From positions 4,039,812-4,103,811 of the forward strand of contig NZ_KE386491.1 in the NCBI RefSeq assembly GCF_000427405.1: a stretch of DNA of 64,000 bases, in the 5' to 3' direction. This DNA comes from Flectobacillus major DSM 103 (lineage in GTDB: Bacteria > Bacteroidota > Bacteroidia > Cytophagales > Spirosomataceae). Positions 9,454 to 18,335 of the stretch are shown here, in pieces. A program made the translations under genes and the position numbers. Position 1 is the stretch's first letter. Every line of letters begins with the position of its first letter. The notes under the pieces are model-generated. The model had not been told where the DNA came from and ran no database searches. It saw nothing but the letters and a program-made list of their open reading frames with translations.

Positions 9454-9547
9454 GTTGCTCCTTAGAATTATTATAAATAGTAAATGATTTTTCTATCAAA
9501 ATAGAAGCAAATAAATCATGCTTTTTAATAAAATTGTTTGATCTGAC

Positions 9548-9799
9548 TTATCCACACCAGAAAAGTTACCCACACTAAATAAAGGCATAATGTGGATAAC
9601 TTTATTTAAAAGAGGGCTAAAATAGGCTTTTAAGCAGTCTTTTATACCTACAATACCTTATAACAATCTTCTATTTTTTCTTCTAGTTTGTATTTATAGA
9701 AAAGTTTTTAAACTTTTTAGCTATTTTTTAATCCAAACACCAACTAAAAAAAATACAAGTCTCTGTATTTTAAATTCCTAAAATTTATACCTTTGGTAT
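9548..9799. other. Gene-free region with DnaA-box cluster and AT-rich flank (candidate replication origin)
   Basis: After the valS terminator there is no gene for about 345 bases. Two perfect DnaA boxes (TTATCCACA at 9548-9556 and its reverse complement TGTGGATAA at 9591-9599) flank a near match TTACCCACA at 9566-9574. The 200 bases to the right are very AT-rich and include A/T runs and inverted repeats at 9700-9717 and 9751-9770. Box clustering beside an AT-rich stretch is what an oriC unwinding region looks like, but the dnaA gene is not here and the call is not proven. Regulation of a neighbouring gene by DnaA is the main alternative. Confidence 0.4.
9788..9795 (+). promoter_or_regulatory. 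Possible -7 element directly abutting the start codon at 9800
   Basis: TACCTTTG fits TAnnTTTG but ends only four bases before the ATG at 9800, so a transcript from it would be leaderless or nearly so. No -33 element is apparent, and chance occurrence is possible. Confidence 0.3.
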
Positions 9800-10189
9800 A
9801 TGAAACCATTCACTTCCATAGTACTAAGTATTACCATTCTATTGGGGAGTCTTTTTCCAAGGGTGGATACTTTGCAATTGGCCAAAATGGGTGAGTTGGT
9901 GAAACATTATCAGTGGCATTGCAAAACTGATAAATGCAATATGAGCTTTATAAGTTTTTTAGCAATGCACTATTCGGCAGCTTCAAAACATACCAAAACT
10001 GCCAAACATTCACACTCCCATTTGCCAAGTCTGGACTCGCAAGCTACCCATGCTTTTTTGCCGTCGTTCCAGTACATTACTATTATTTTTAGGCCAATTA
10101 TCAAGGCTTTTCCTGAGCCTAATTTTGTTTGGCAAAACTTCTACAACTTCTTGTTGGCTAAATCCTTCTTAAACCCTCCACGGTATTAA
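9800..10189 (+). CDS. Small exported protein preceding a heavy-metal efflux operon
   Basis: A 129-residue protein with an N-terminal hydrophobic signal segment (MKPFTSIVLSITILLGSLFP). The mature part has two cysteines (WHCKTDKCNMSF), a His/Ser/Lys-rich stretch (HTKTAKHSHSHLP) and a hydrophobic C-terminal region. Small proteins of this kind are often found ahead of CzcA/CusA genes in Bacteroidota, as I recall, but have no firm function. Position and potential metal ligands suggest a periplasmic metal-binding or sensing accessory. That is inference. It is separated by 202 bases from the pump gene. Confidence 0.6.
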   Translation: MKPFTSIVLSITILLGSLFPRVDTLQLAKMGELVKHYQWHCKTDKCNMSFISFLAMHYSAASKHTKTAKHSHSHLPSLDSQATHAFLPSFQYITIIFRPIIKAFPEPNFVWQNFYNFLLAKSFLNPPRY

Positions 10190-10391
10190 TTTATCAAGAA
10201 CAGTGTATTGGTGTGCTTTGAGAGGACTTCTCTGAGCCATAACTAATATGTTGTTGCTACTATCACAATCTACTTTGTATGCTATTTTCAATGGCCACGT
10301 TGGTCTGTTAAAATATGCTCTTTCTTGATGCTGATGGCAATAGGCCAGCAGCTAGTTTACACATTTCCTTTATTTTAGAAAAAGACTTAAA

Positions 10392-13300
10392 ATGATAGAT
10401 TCATTAATTCGATTCAGCATCAACAACAAGCTGATTATCGGGCTATTTGTGCTTGCATTGGTAACTTGGGGCGGTTTTTCTGTAACCCAACTCACCGTCG
10501 ATGCCTTACCCGATATTACCTCCAATCAGGTACAAGTAATTACCCGATCGCCTGCCTTGCCAGCTACAGAAGTAGAAAAGTTTATTACAATACCCCTCGA
10601 AATTTCTTTGAGAACAGTACCTAATACCAAAGAAATTCGCTCTTTTTCAAGAATGGGGTTGTCGATTATTACTGTGGTTTTTGACGATGACGTACCCATT
10701 GAAAAAGCCCGTCAACAAGTTACCGAAAAGCTCAGAGAGGCAGAACCCAATTTGGTAGCTGGTGCAGGACGACCAGAACTAGCTCCTATTACTACTGGAC
10801 TAGGCGAGTTTTATCAATATACATTGGCTGTAGACCCCAAATTCAAACAACATTATTCACTTGCAGAGCTACGAACCATTCAAGATTGGATTGTGAAGAG
10901 GCAATTGCTGGGGATTAAGGGGGTTGTAGAGGTGAGTTCTTTTGGAGGTAATTTAAAACAATATGAAGTAGCCATTAATCCTGAGCGATTAAGTGCCAGT
11001 AATATTAGCCTCAATCAGGTTTTTATGGCTCTTCAAGACAACAATGCCAACACAGGTGGTAGTTATATCGAAAAAGGTACTGATGCCTATTTTATTCGTT
11101 CGGAAGGGATGGTCGCCAACCTCGACGACATTGGTAATATCGTAATTACCAATCGAGGAGGTTTGCCAATTTTGATTAAGGATGTAGCCACTGTACAGTT
11201 TGGTCATGCTATTCGCTATGGAGCTATGACTCGTAATGGCGAAGGCGAAGCCGTTGGGGCAGTAGTATTGCTGCTCAAAGGAGCTTCGGCTCAGGTAGTT
11301 GTCAAAGATGTAAAAGCTCGTATCAAAGAAATCCAAAAATCCTTGCCAGAAGGTATTACTATTGAGCCTTTTATTGATAGAAGCAAACTGATAGATAAGT
11401 CGATAGGTACAGTACAAAAAAACCTTATTGAAGGTGGTCTGATTGTGATTTTTGTACTGGTTTTGTTATTGGGTAATCTTCGGGCGGGTATTGTTGTAGC
11501 CTCTGTTATTCCTTTATGCTTGTTGTTTTCATTTAGTATGATGCACTTGTTTGGGGTATCGGCCAACCTGATGTCGTTGGGGGCAATCGACTTCGGTCTG
11601 ATTGTCGATGGAGCTGTAATCATTGTAGAAGCCATTATACACCACTTGCACGATAGAGCCAAAAAGATGGGCGTTGGACAATTGGTGCTTACACAACAAG
11701 AAATGAACGACGAGGTATATCATTCGGCTGTAACGATTCGGCAATCGGCTGCTTTTGGCGAAATCATCATTTTGATTGTATATTTTCCTATTTTGGCACT
11801 GACGGGTATTGAAGGTAAAATGTTCCGTCCAATGGCCGAAACAGTGGGTTTTGCTATTATCGGAGCTTTGATCTTATCGCTGACTTATGTGCCAATGATG
11901 GCTTCGCTTTTGTTGAGCAAAAAAGTAAAAGTAGAAGAAACTATTTCCGACAAAATCATCAATTTCTTATATCAATTTTATGCTCCTATTATTCGCTGGG
12001 TGTTGTACCACAGGCTTGTAACGGTAGGCTCAGCAGTAGGGTTGTTTGTGGTAAGTTTGTTTGTATTTAATCGCCTTGGGGGCGAGTTTATTCCAGAACT
12101 TAATGAAGGTGATTTTGCTGTAGAAACACTTTTGCATAGCAATGCATCGCTTTCGCAGAGTGTAAAAATGAATACCTTAGCTCAGCAGATTATTTTACGA
12201 GATTTTCCAGACGAAGTAAAACAAGTGGTATCACGTATTGGGGCATCCGAAATACCTACCGACCCTATGGGTATCAATTCGTGCGACTTGATTATTGAAC
12301 TAAATGATATTAAGACTTGGAAAAAAGCCAAAACAATGGAAGAATTATCAGAAAAAATGGATAAAGCTCTTTCTGAATTGCCAGGGGTGAATTTTGAGTT
12401 TACACAGCCTATCCAAATGCGTTTCAACGAACTAATTGCAGGCGTAAAATCTGATGTAGCCATCAAAATTTTTGGGGAAGATTTGGACATCCTTTATCAA
12501 AAAGCCCAAGAATGTGCCAAGCATATTGCCAAAGTAGAGGGTGTTGGCGATTTGAAAGTTCAACAAATAGAAGGTGTACCACAAATGGTAGTGGCTTATG
12601 ACAGAGAAAAAATAGCCCAATTCGGACTCAAAATCAGCGACCTGAATGCTATTGTCAAAACAGCATTTGCAGGCGAAGAAGCAGGCGTAGTATACGAAGG
12701 CGAGCGACGTTTTGGCTTGGTAGTGCGGTTGGATTCTACGCATCGACAAGACATTCAGAACATTAGCGATTTATATGTGGATTTGCCCAATGGCGGTAAA
12801 ATCCAGTTGTCTCAAGTGGCCAAAATTAGCTATCAAGATGCACCAACCGAAATTGCTCGTGACAACGCTCGTCGCAGAATTACCATTGGAATCAATGTTC
12901 GAAACCGAGATGTAGAAAGCTTGGTACTAGAAATTCAGCAAATATTAGATAAAAAAGTGCAGTTGCCAACAGGCTACAACTTTGAGTACGGAGGGGCTTT
13001 TGAAAACCTCAATGCTGCCAAAAGCCGTTTGTCGATAGCTGTGCCAGTAGCTTTATTCCTCATTTTTGCTTTGCTATTTTTTACTTTCAATTCCTTTACC
13101 GAAGCCCTCATTATTTTTGCGGCTATTCCGCTTTCGGCTATTGGGGGTATCTTGGCTTTATGGTTTCGAGATATGCCATTCTCTGTTTCGGCGGGTATTG
13201 GGTTTATTGCTTTGTTTGGGGTAGCTGTACTCAATGGTATTGTACTAATTGCCTATTTTAATATTCTCGAAAAACAAGGAGTTGTCGACATGAAAGAACG

Positions 13301-14735
13301 TATTTTGGAAGGAACAAAAACCCGTTTTCGTCCTGTGGTTATGACGGCCTCGGTGGCCTCGTTGGGCTTTTTGCCCATGGCTCTTTCTACCTCGCCAGGT
13401 GCCGAAGTTCAACGCCCGTTGGCTACGGTGGTAATTGGAGGGCTTATTTCGGCTACCTTGTTGACATTGGTGGTATTGCCTGTAATCTACAGTATTTTTG
13501 GGCGTAAGCAAAATCCTTCCAAACCATCGGCTCATACTGTAGGCGTAAGTATTTTGACAGTATTGTTGTTGGGGTGTGCGTTTGCGGGTCGGGCACAGCA
13601 AACACCAGCTTTATCGCTAGAACACTGTGTTGAAAAAGCTATTCAGTATAACCAAAGTATTCAGTTAGGAAAATTGGATATTGCAGGAACACAGGCATTG
13701 GAAAAAACAGCAAAAGATTTGCCCAAAACCAGTTTTGACACTCAGTTTGGCCGAACCCAAACCTACTTCAATAACGACGTTACCTTTTCTTTTGGTCAGT
13801 CATTTGCTTTTCCTACAGTTTACAAGGCTCAAGAAAACCTCTTGAAAAGCCATACCCTTACAGCCGAAAAACGCTTGAATTTGACCAAAAATCAGGTTAT
13901 TAGCGAAGTCAAAACGGTTTATTATCAAATATTAGCCAATGCCCAAATCTTAAAAGTACTTCAGCAACAAGATAGTTTATATCAAAGTGCTTTTAAAGCT
14001 GCATCGTTGCGTTATAAAACGGGCGAAACCAATTTGTTGGAAAAGGTATCTACAGAAACACGTTTGAGAGAAATCCAGAATAAGATACAAAGTGTAATGG
14101 CCGACGAAAAAAGTTTGTATCAAACCTTATCTTTGCTTATCAATATATCAGAAGGTTTTCAGATAGATACGCAAATCAGTTTCAAAAAACCATTACTGAT
14201 TTCTGAAATCCAAGCTAGCAAAAATCCACTATTAGATATTCTTCGACAACAAATAGAGGTAAGCCAGTTACAAACAAAACTTGAAAAAGAACGTCTCAAA
14301 CCCGATCTAAGGGTAGGGCTTACCAATCAGAGTATCGAGCGTAACTTTAATCAGAATTATGTTCAGGCGGGTTTGAGTTTTCCGCTTTTTGCCAAAGCTC
14401 AAAAAGCCAAAATCAATGCTGCGGGTATCAACGAGCAAATTGCCAAATCAAACTTGCAATATGCCGAAAACCAGCTTACACGCCAATTGCAATCGTTGGG
14501 TATTCAGCTCGACAAACTTCAGAAATCGGTATCCTATTACGAAAATTCAGCTATTCCACAGGCTAATTTAATTATTACAACCGCCACCAAAAGCTATCAA
14601 GCTGGCGAAATAGAATACGTAGAGTTTGTCCAAAATATTACTCAGGCATGGCTTATCAAAGAAATGTACCTGAGCGAAGTCCACAACCTTAATCAAGTTA
14701 TTATCAATATCGAAACAATTATCGGCCATGAATAA
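10392..14735 (+). CDS. CzcA/CusA-type heavy-metal RND efflux pump fused to a TolC-like outer-membrane factor
   Basis: A 1447-residue fusion. Residues 1 to about 1040 are a complete heavy-metal RND permease with 12 membrane segments. The TM4 signature DFGLIVDGAVIIVEA carries D400, D406 and E413, with the same spacing as the proton-relay residues of CzcA, favouring divalent cations such as Co, Zn or Cd. After a short polar linker comes a hydrophobic stretch (VGVSILTVLLLGCAFAG, then RAQQ; about 1050-1068) that looks like a Sec signal peptide. From about 1070 the protein is a TolC/CzcC-type outer-membrane efflux domain with long coiled-coil helices. The adaptor gene overlaps its end by 8 bases. 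There is no in-frame stop between the two parts. Confidence 0.9.
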   Translation: MIDSLIRFSINNKLIIGLFVLALVTWGGFSVTQLTVDALPDITSNQVQVITRSPALPATEVEKFITIPLEISLRTVPNTKEIRSFSRMGLSIITVVFDDDVPIEKARQQVTEKLREAEPNLVAGAGRPELAPITTGLGEFYQYTLAVDPKFKQHYSLAELRTIQDWIVKRQLLGIKGVVEVSSFGGNLKQYEVAINPERLSASNISLNQVFMALQDNNANTGGSYIEKGTDAYFIRSEGMVANLDDIGNIVITNRGGLPILIKDVATVQFGHAIRYGAMTRNGEGEAVGAVVLLLKGASAQVVVKDVKARIKEIQKSLPEGITIEPFIDRSKLIDKSIGTVQKNLIEGGLIVIFVLVLLLGNLRAGIVVASVIPLCLLFSFSMMHLFGVSANLMSLGAIDFGLIVDGAVIIVEAIIHHLHDRAKKMGVGQLVLTQQEMNDEVYHSAVTIRQSAAFGEIIILIVYFPILALTGIEGKMFRPMAETVGFAIIGALILSLTYVPMMASLLLSKKVKVEETISDKIINFLYQFYAPIIRWVLYHRLVTVGSAVGLFVVSLFVFNRLGGEFIPELNEGDFAVETLLHSNASLSQSVKMNTLAQQIILRDFPDEVKQVVSRIGASEIPTDPMGINSCDLIIELNDIKTWKKAKTMEELSEKMDKALSELPGVNFEFTQPIQMRFNELIAGVKSDVAIKIFGEDLDILYQKAQECAKHIAKVEGVGDLKVQQIEGVPQMVVAYDREKIAQFGLKISDLNAIVKTAFAGEEAGVVYEGERRFGLVVRLDSTHRQDIQNISDLYVDLPNGGKIQLSQVAKISYQDAPTEIARDNARRRITIGINVRNRDVESLVLEIQQILDKKVQLPTGYNFEYGGAFENLNAAKSRLSIAVPVALFLIFALLFFTFNSFTEALIIFAAIPLSAIGGILALWFRDMPFSVSAGIGFIALFGVAVLNGIVLIAYFNILEKQGVVDMKERILEGTKTRFRPVVMTASVASLGFLPMALSTSPGAEVQRPLATVVIGGLISATLLTLVVLPVIYSIFGRKQNPSKPSAHTVGVSILTVLLLGCAFAGRAQQTPALSLEHCVEKAIQYNQSIQLGKLDIAGTQALEKTAKDLPKTSFDTQFGRTQTYFNNDVTFSFGQSFAFPTVYKAQENLLKSHTLTAEKRLNLTKNQVISEVKTVYYQILANAQILKVLQQQDSLYQSAFKAASLRYKTGETNLLEKVSTETRLREIQNKIQSVMADEKSLYQTLSLLINISEGFQIDTQISFKKPLLISEIQASKNPLLDILRQQIEVSQLQTKLEKERLKPDLRVGLTNQSIERNFNQNYVQAGLSFPLFAKAQKAKINAAGINEQIAKSNLQYAENQLTRQLQSLGIQLDKLQKSVSYYENSAIPQANLIITTATKSYQAGEIEYVEFVQNITQAWLIKEMYLSEVHNLNQVIINIETIIGHE

Positions 14736-15885
14736 GAAAACACTTTGTATATATATCCTTTCTGCTTTGTTCAGTACTGTTGTATTGAGTTGTTCAAAAA
14801 ACAAAACCGACAACCAACAGGCAGATTCTACCCAAGAAAAAACAAATGATCTGGTACATTTGAGTGCCGAACAGGCCAAAAATGTACAACTCAATCTTGG
14901 CGATTTTGATGCTATTACCATTGGCGAAGAAATCACCGCCAATGGCAAAGTGGAAGTCCCTCCACAACAGATGATTTCTTTGAGTGTTCCTATTTCGGGG
15001 TTTGTCAAAAGTATTACTCTACTTCCAGGTACGCCCGTGCGAAAAGGGCAAACTTTGGCGGTAATTCAGAGCATGGAATACATACAATTACAACAAGAAT
15101 ACCTACAAGCCATTAGTAGACAAAAGTTCCAAGAACAAGATTTAAGCAGACAAGAAACCCTGAATCAAGAGAATGTTGGGTCTAAGAAAAAATTGCAACA
15201 AATAGATGCCGACTTTCAAACAAGTAAGGCACTTATCAATGGTCTGGAAGTAAAATTGAAACTGATAGGATGTAATATAGCCAAACTTCGGAAAGGCGAA
15301 ATAACACCGTCTATCAATCTGGTATCTCCAATCAATGGATATACCAAAATGGTGTATGTCAATATTGGCAAAAATATAGCCCCAACCGACATTATCGTAG
15401 ATTTGGTAAGCCGAGAACACTTGCACCTAGAGCTCAATGTGTTTGAGAAAGATGCCAATAAGGTTAAATTAGGGCAAACCTTAGTATTAGAAAATCCTAA
15501 ATTGGCCGATAAAAAAATGACAGGTAAAGTTATTTTGGTAGGACAAACCATAGAAGGGCAAGCCAAAGCTATTTTGGTTCATGGGCATTTGGATGATGAA
15601 GTGTTAGAACAAAAGTTGGTGGTTGGACAATACGTAAATACCAAAATTTTGACAGGCAATAAAACCGTAAAAACTCTACCCGAAAATGCCGTTGTGAGAA
15701 GAGGTGAAGGTGGTTTTATTTTTGTCAAAATAAAAGAAAATGTTTACCAACAAATTCCTGTACAACTAGGTATTTCGGAAAAAGGCAATGTTGAAATCAA
15801 GACAGAAAGAGATATTACAGGCAAGCCAATCGTAAAAAGTAATGCGTCGATTTTGCAGGCTATATTGGCTAGCGGAGACGAATAG
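14728..15885 (+). CDS. RND efflux periplasmic adaptor (CzcB/HlyD family) lipoprotein
   Basis: Membrane-fusion subunit that links the inner-membrane pump to the outer-membrane channel. The 385 residues begin with a lipoprotein signal ending VVLSC (lipid-anchored C22). A barrel-sandwich half (VPISGFVKSITLLPG) is followed by a coiled-coil hairpin (about 110-180), the second half (LVSPINGYTKMVYVNIGK) and a beta-barrel domain with VVGQYVNTKI. Its ATG overlaps the 3' end of the RND-TolC gene by 8 bases, implying translational coupling. Together with the preceding gene it makes a full tripartite exporter from two open frames. Confidence 0.9.
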   Translation: MNKKTLCIYILSALFSTVVLSCSKNKTDNQQADSTQEKTNDLVHLSAEQAKNVQLNLGDFDAITIGEEITANGKVEVPPQQMISLSVPISGFVKSITLLPGTPVRKGQTLAVIQSMEYIQLQQEYLQAISRQKFQEQDLSRQETLNQENVGSKKKLQQIDADFQTSKALINGLEVKLKLIGCNIAKLRKGEITPSINLVSPINGYTKMVYVNIGKNIAPTDIIVDLVSREHLHLELNVFEKDANKVKLGQTLVLENPKLADKKMTGKVILVGQTIEGQAKAILVHGHLDDEVLEQKLVVGQYVNTKILTGNKTVKTLPENAVVRRGEGGFIFVKIKENVYQQIPVQLGISEKGNVEIKTERDITGKPIVKSNASILQAILASGDE

Positions 15886-15893
15886 ACCATTTT

Positions 15894-15929
15894 CTGTAAA
15901 AATAGGAGCATTGTCTCCTATTTTTACAG
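15894..15929. terminator. Bidirectional terminator between the efflux operon and a converging oxidase-subunit gene
   Basis: Perfect 15-bp arms (15894-15908 and 15915-15929) with a 6-base loop contain an A5/T5 run on each side, so a U-run follows the stem core on both strands. The genes on either side converge here. Confidence 0.85.
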
Positions 15930-15936
15930 GGAAAAA

Positions 15937-16542
15937 TTAACCATTTTGCCACCACAAATAAGCAAATAGAATGACCCAAAGTACATCTACAAAGTGCCAA
16001 TAAAATACAATAAGGTTGATTTTGAGCTGATTGGGAGGATTGACCGAATATACAAACGATTCAACATACGAAAGGCGTTTGAGAGACTCGACGAAGATTT
16101 TTATCAAAAAAATCAAACCCACAACAATATGCACAATATGAAGCCCCGAAAGCATCAAGATAAAACCTCGTGATGTTTTTACGGTTGCATTGGCATTTAG
16201 CTCAAAAAGCTCTTTCCAGCCCAACAATTGCATGATAATAAAGCCAATACCCAAGCCAAGTGTTATGCCCATATAAAAACGGTAACTCTTAAATTTGTGC
16301 TGAACAAAACTCCAATTGGCCAAATATAAGGTCAAACTACTAATCATCATGAGCAAAGTACTTACCCAAAAAATTTGAGGCAATATAAGTTTCCCAAAAC
16401 CTGCATTGGGACGGGCCAAAATGGTATAAAAAACCAACAGACCAAAAAACAAAAGGCCACTACCAAACATAGCCAGTTGTAGCATAAATTTAAAAGGCTC
16501 TCTTCGTTGCATAATTTGAGGGGTAATTTGGCGATTTAGCAA
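15937..16542 (-). CDS. Haem-copper oxidase subunit III-family protein (solitary)
   Basis: A 201-residue membrane protein of the cytochrome c oxidase subunit III family, with five hydrophobic segments and the family ending NLIVFYWHFVDVLWVILF, in which the YWHFVD block is diagnostic. It lacks the first two helices of seven-helix forms, as short bacterial CoxC-type proteins do. No other oxidase gene is beside it; the main oxidase locus is 37 kb away. It may be an alternative subunit or an accessory protein of the aa3 enzyme or of another oxidase elsewhere. It lies 21 bases after the ispE stop on the same strand, so it is not the promoter-proximal gene. Confidence 0.82.
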   Translation of the reverse strand: MLNRQITPQIMQRREPFKFMLQLAMFGSGLLFFGLLVFYTILARPNAGFGKLILPQIFWVSTLLMMISSLTLYLANWSFVQHKFKSYRFYMGITLGLGIGFIIMQLLGWKELFELNANATVKTSRGFILMLSGLHIVHIVVGLIFLIKIFVESLKRLSYVESFVYSVNPPNQLKINLIVFYWHFVDVLWVILFAYLWWQNG

Positions 16543-16563
16543 CTCCTAGCTTGGGTTGATATA

Positions 16564-17373
16564 CTAAAGAAGCTCACCTTGCCAAATCATATATTTATTA
16601 AATGCTTGTTTCAAATCAATGGTATTATCAAAAATACCAAATACCGTCGAACCAGACCCAGTCATACTTGCATAACTTGCTCCGTACTGATATAGCTCAT
16701 GTTTGATATTGGCAATAACAGGATATTTAAGTAATAGGTTTTTCTCAAAATCATTTTTTACAAGGTCTTTCCACATGGCAATTGGCTGTTTGAGTATTTC
16801 TTTCAAATCTACCTCTGCAGCATGAGGTAAAATCCCCGTATATGCTTCGGCTGTTGAAATATGAATGTTAGGGTTTACCAAAATAATATATTTGCCCTTT
16901 AAGTGAATACCTATTTCATCAAATTCGTCGCCCTTGCCAAAGCAGTATTTAGGTTGGTTTTCCACAAAAAAAGCACAGTCACTCCCTAATTGACGGGCAT
17001 ACTGCTGCATTTGCTCTGTGGTTAATTTGAGCGAAAACAGCTTGTTTAGCGTAGTAATAGTAAAAGCCCCATCTGCCGAACCACCACCTAAGCCCGCCCC
17101 AATAGGTACAACCTTGTGTAAGTGAATCCACACAGGAGGAATATCAAAGTCTTTTTTGAGCAAATAATAAGCTTTCAAACAAAGGTTGTTTTGCGAATCG
17201 CCAGGAATAGGAATCCCCGAATTATGGAATGACAGCTCTTGGGCTGGTAATATTTCTAATGCGTCGCACCACCCAACAGGATAAAAGCAAGATTCAAGAT
17301 TATGAAAACCGTCGGTTCTTTTCTCGGTAATATGTAATCCTATATTAATTTTTGCGTTGGGAAATGTTAGCAT
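16564..17373 (-). CDS. ispE: 4-diphosphocytidyl-2-C-methyl-D-erythritol kinase
   Basis: Fourth step of the MEP isoprenoid pathway: ATP-dependent phosphorylation of CDP-methylerythritol. The 269 residues include the GHMP kinase features: PNAKINIGL with K8, the glycine-rich ATP loop PIGAGLGGGSADGA (90-103), GSDCAFF with D132, and the C-terminal MTGSGSTVFG. The frame is open upstream to 17475, but the extra 34 residues are unlike the family and ATG 17373 places PNAKIN at the right distance. It follows the glycerophosphodiesterase gene on the same strand. Confidence 0.94.
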   Translation of the reverse strand: MLTFPNAKINIGLHITEKRTDGFHNLESCFYPVGWCDALEILPAQELSFHNSGIPIPGDSQNNLCLKAYYLLKKDFDIPPVWIHLHKVVPIGAGLGGGSADGAFTITTLNKLFSLKLTTEQMQQYARQLGSDCAFFVENQPKYCFGKGDEFDEIGIHLKGKYIILVNPNIHISTAEAYTGILPHAAEVDLKEILKQPIAMWKDLVKNDFEKNLLLKYPVIANIKHELYQYGASYASMTGSGSTVFGIFDNTIDLKQAFNKYMIWQGELL

Positions 17374-17480
17374 TTTATCAGTATATGAGCGACAAATAAG
17401 TATTTCGCCCGCTTTTATCAATGAAAATCTATTGTTTTTGACCTTACAAATATAAGCAATGAAGCCATCCGCCATACAGG

Positions 17481-18335
17481 CTATCTAATATTTAGCAAAA
17501 CTGCTCTGTCAGGATAATCCGTAATCAATCCATCTGCCCCCAAATTCTTTACTTTTAACATATCGCTAGGCTCATTGACTGTCCAAGGTACAACCCTAAT
17601 GCCTTTTTGGTGGCATATTGCTACACGGCCTTTGGTCAGGGCTTTAAAATACGGACTAAAAATATCTGGTACAAATCCTAGTTTGGCCAATGAAGGGCGT
17701 ACCCCCTCATAAGTTACCAAAGCCGAAAGGATTACTTTAGGGTAAACTCCCGATTCGATTTGTTGTTTACAAAACCGTAAAATATTAAAATCAAAACTCT
17801 GAACAATAATCCTATTAGATGCAATAGACTGTAATTCTGCAAAAACTAAATTACAAAATGTAGCTATATTTTTGGGCTGAGAAATACCATATTCCTTCTC
17901 CTCCGATTTAATTTCTATATTGTATTTTACCAAGGGCAGATTATTGGCTTGAATATACTGCTCACAGGCCAGCAACATTTCTTTGAGCAAAGGCTTGTAA
18001 GTGGGTAATGGATATTGTTCTGGAAAGAGTCGGTTTCCACGTAATCCTGAATCAAACTGCCTAATTTCATTATAATTCATCCGAAATAAATTCAGGCTTT
18101 TTTCCTCACTTTTTCTCACAGCCTCTCCAGTGGGTTTTGTACAAAACAATGAATTCATAAAAGGCTCATGCGATACCACTACCTCGCTATCTTGGCTAAT
18201 ACAGACATCCAGTTCTAGGGTATCGACACCATATTCTAGGGCTTTCAGAAAAGCAGGAATCGTATTTTCGGGCATCAAACCCCTACAGCCCCTGTGGCCT
18301 TCTAAATCAAAGGATTGTTTGTGAAGAAAAATCAT
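17481..18335 (-). CDS. Glycerophosphodiester phosphodiesterase family protein
   Basis: Hydrolyses glycerophosphodiesters to glycerol-3-phosphate and an alcohol. The TIM-barrel GDPD signature is present: GHRG with H14-R15, PENT with E23, ELDV with E41 and D43, and SHEP with H56. There is no signal peptide in the 284 residues (MIFLHKQSFDLEGHRG), so it appears cytoplasmic, unlike periplasmic GlpQ. The C-terminal VVPWTVNEPSDM and GADGLITDYP are standard family endings. It is divergent from the acylase gene across a 380-base region and heads a possible three-gene minus-strand unit with ispE and the subunit III gene. Confidence 0.9.
   Translation of the reverse strand: MIFLHKQSFDLEGHRGCRGLMPENTIPAFLKALEYGVDTLELDVCISQDSEVVVSHEPFMNSLFCTKPTGEAVRKSEEKSLNLFRMNYNEIRQFDSGLRGNRLFPEQYPLPTYKPLLKEMLLACEQYIQANNLPLVKYNIEIKSEEKEYGISQPKNIATFCNLVFAELQSIASNRIIVQSFDFNILRFCKQQIESGVYPKVILSALVTYEGVRPSLAKLGFVPDIFSPYFKALTKGRVAICHQKGIRVVPWTVNEPSDMLKVKNLGADGLITDYPDRAVLLNIR

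Noticed and set aside
10392-14735. RND-TolC fusion as a sequencing or frameshift artefact
   Set aside because: There is no in-frame stop and no frame change at the junction, both domains are complete, and such fusions are known in Bacteroidota.
16564-17475. Longer ispE starting at 17475
   Set aside because: The added 34 residues have no family similarity; PNAKIN begins a few residues after ATG 17373 as in other IspE proteins.
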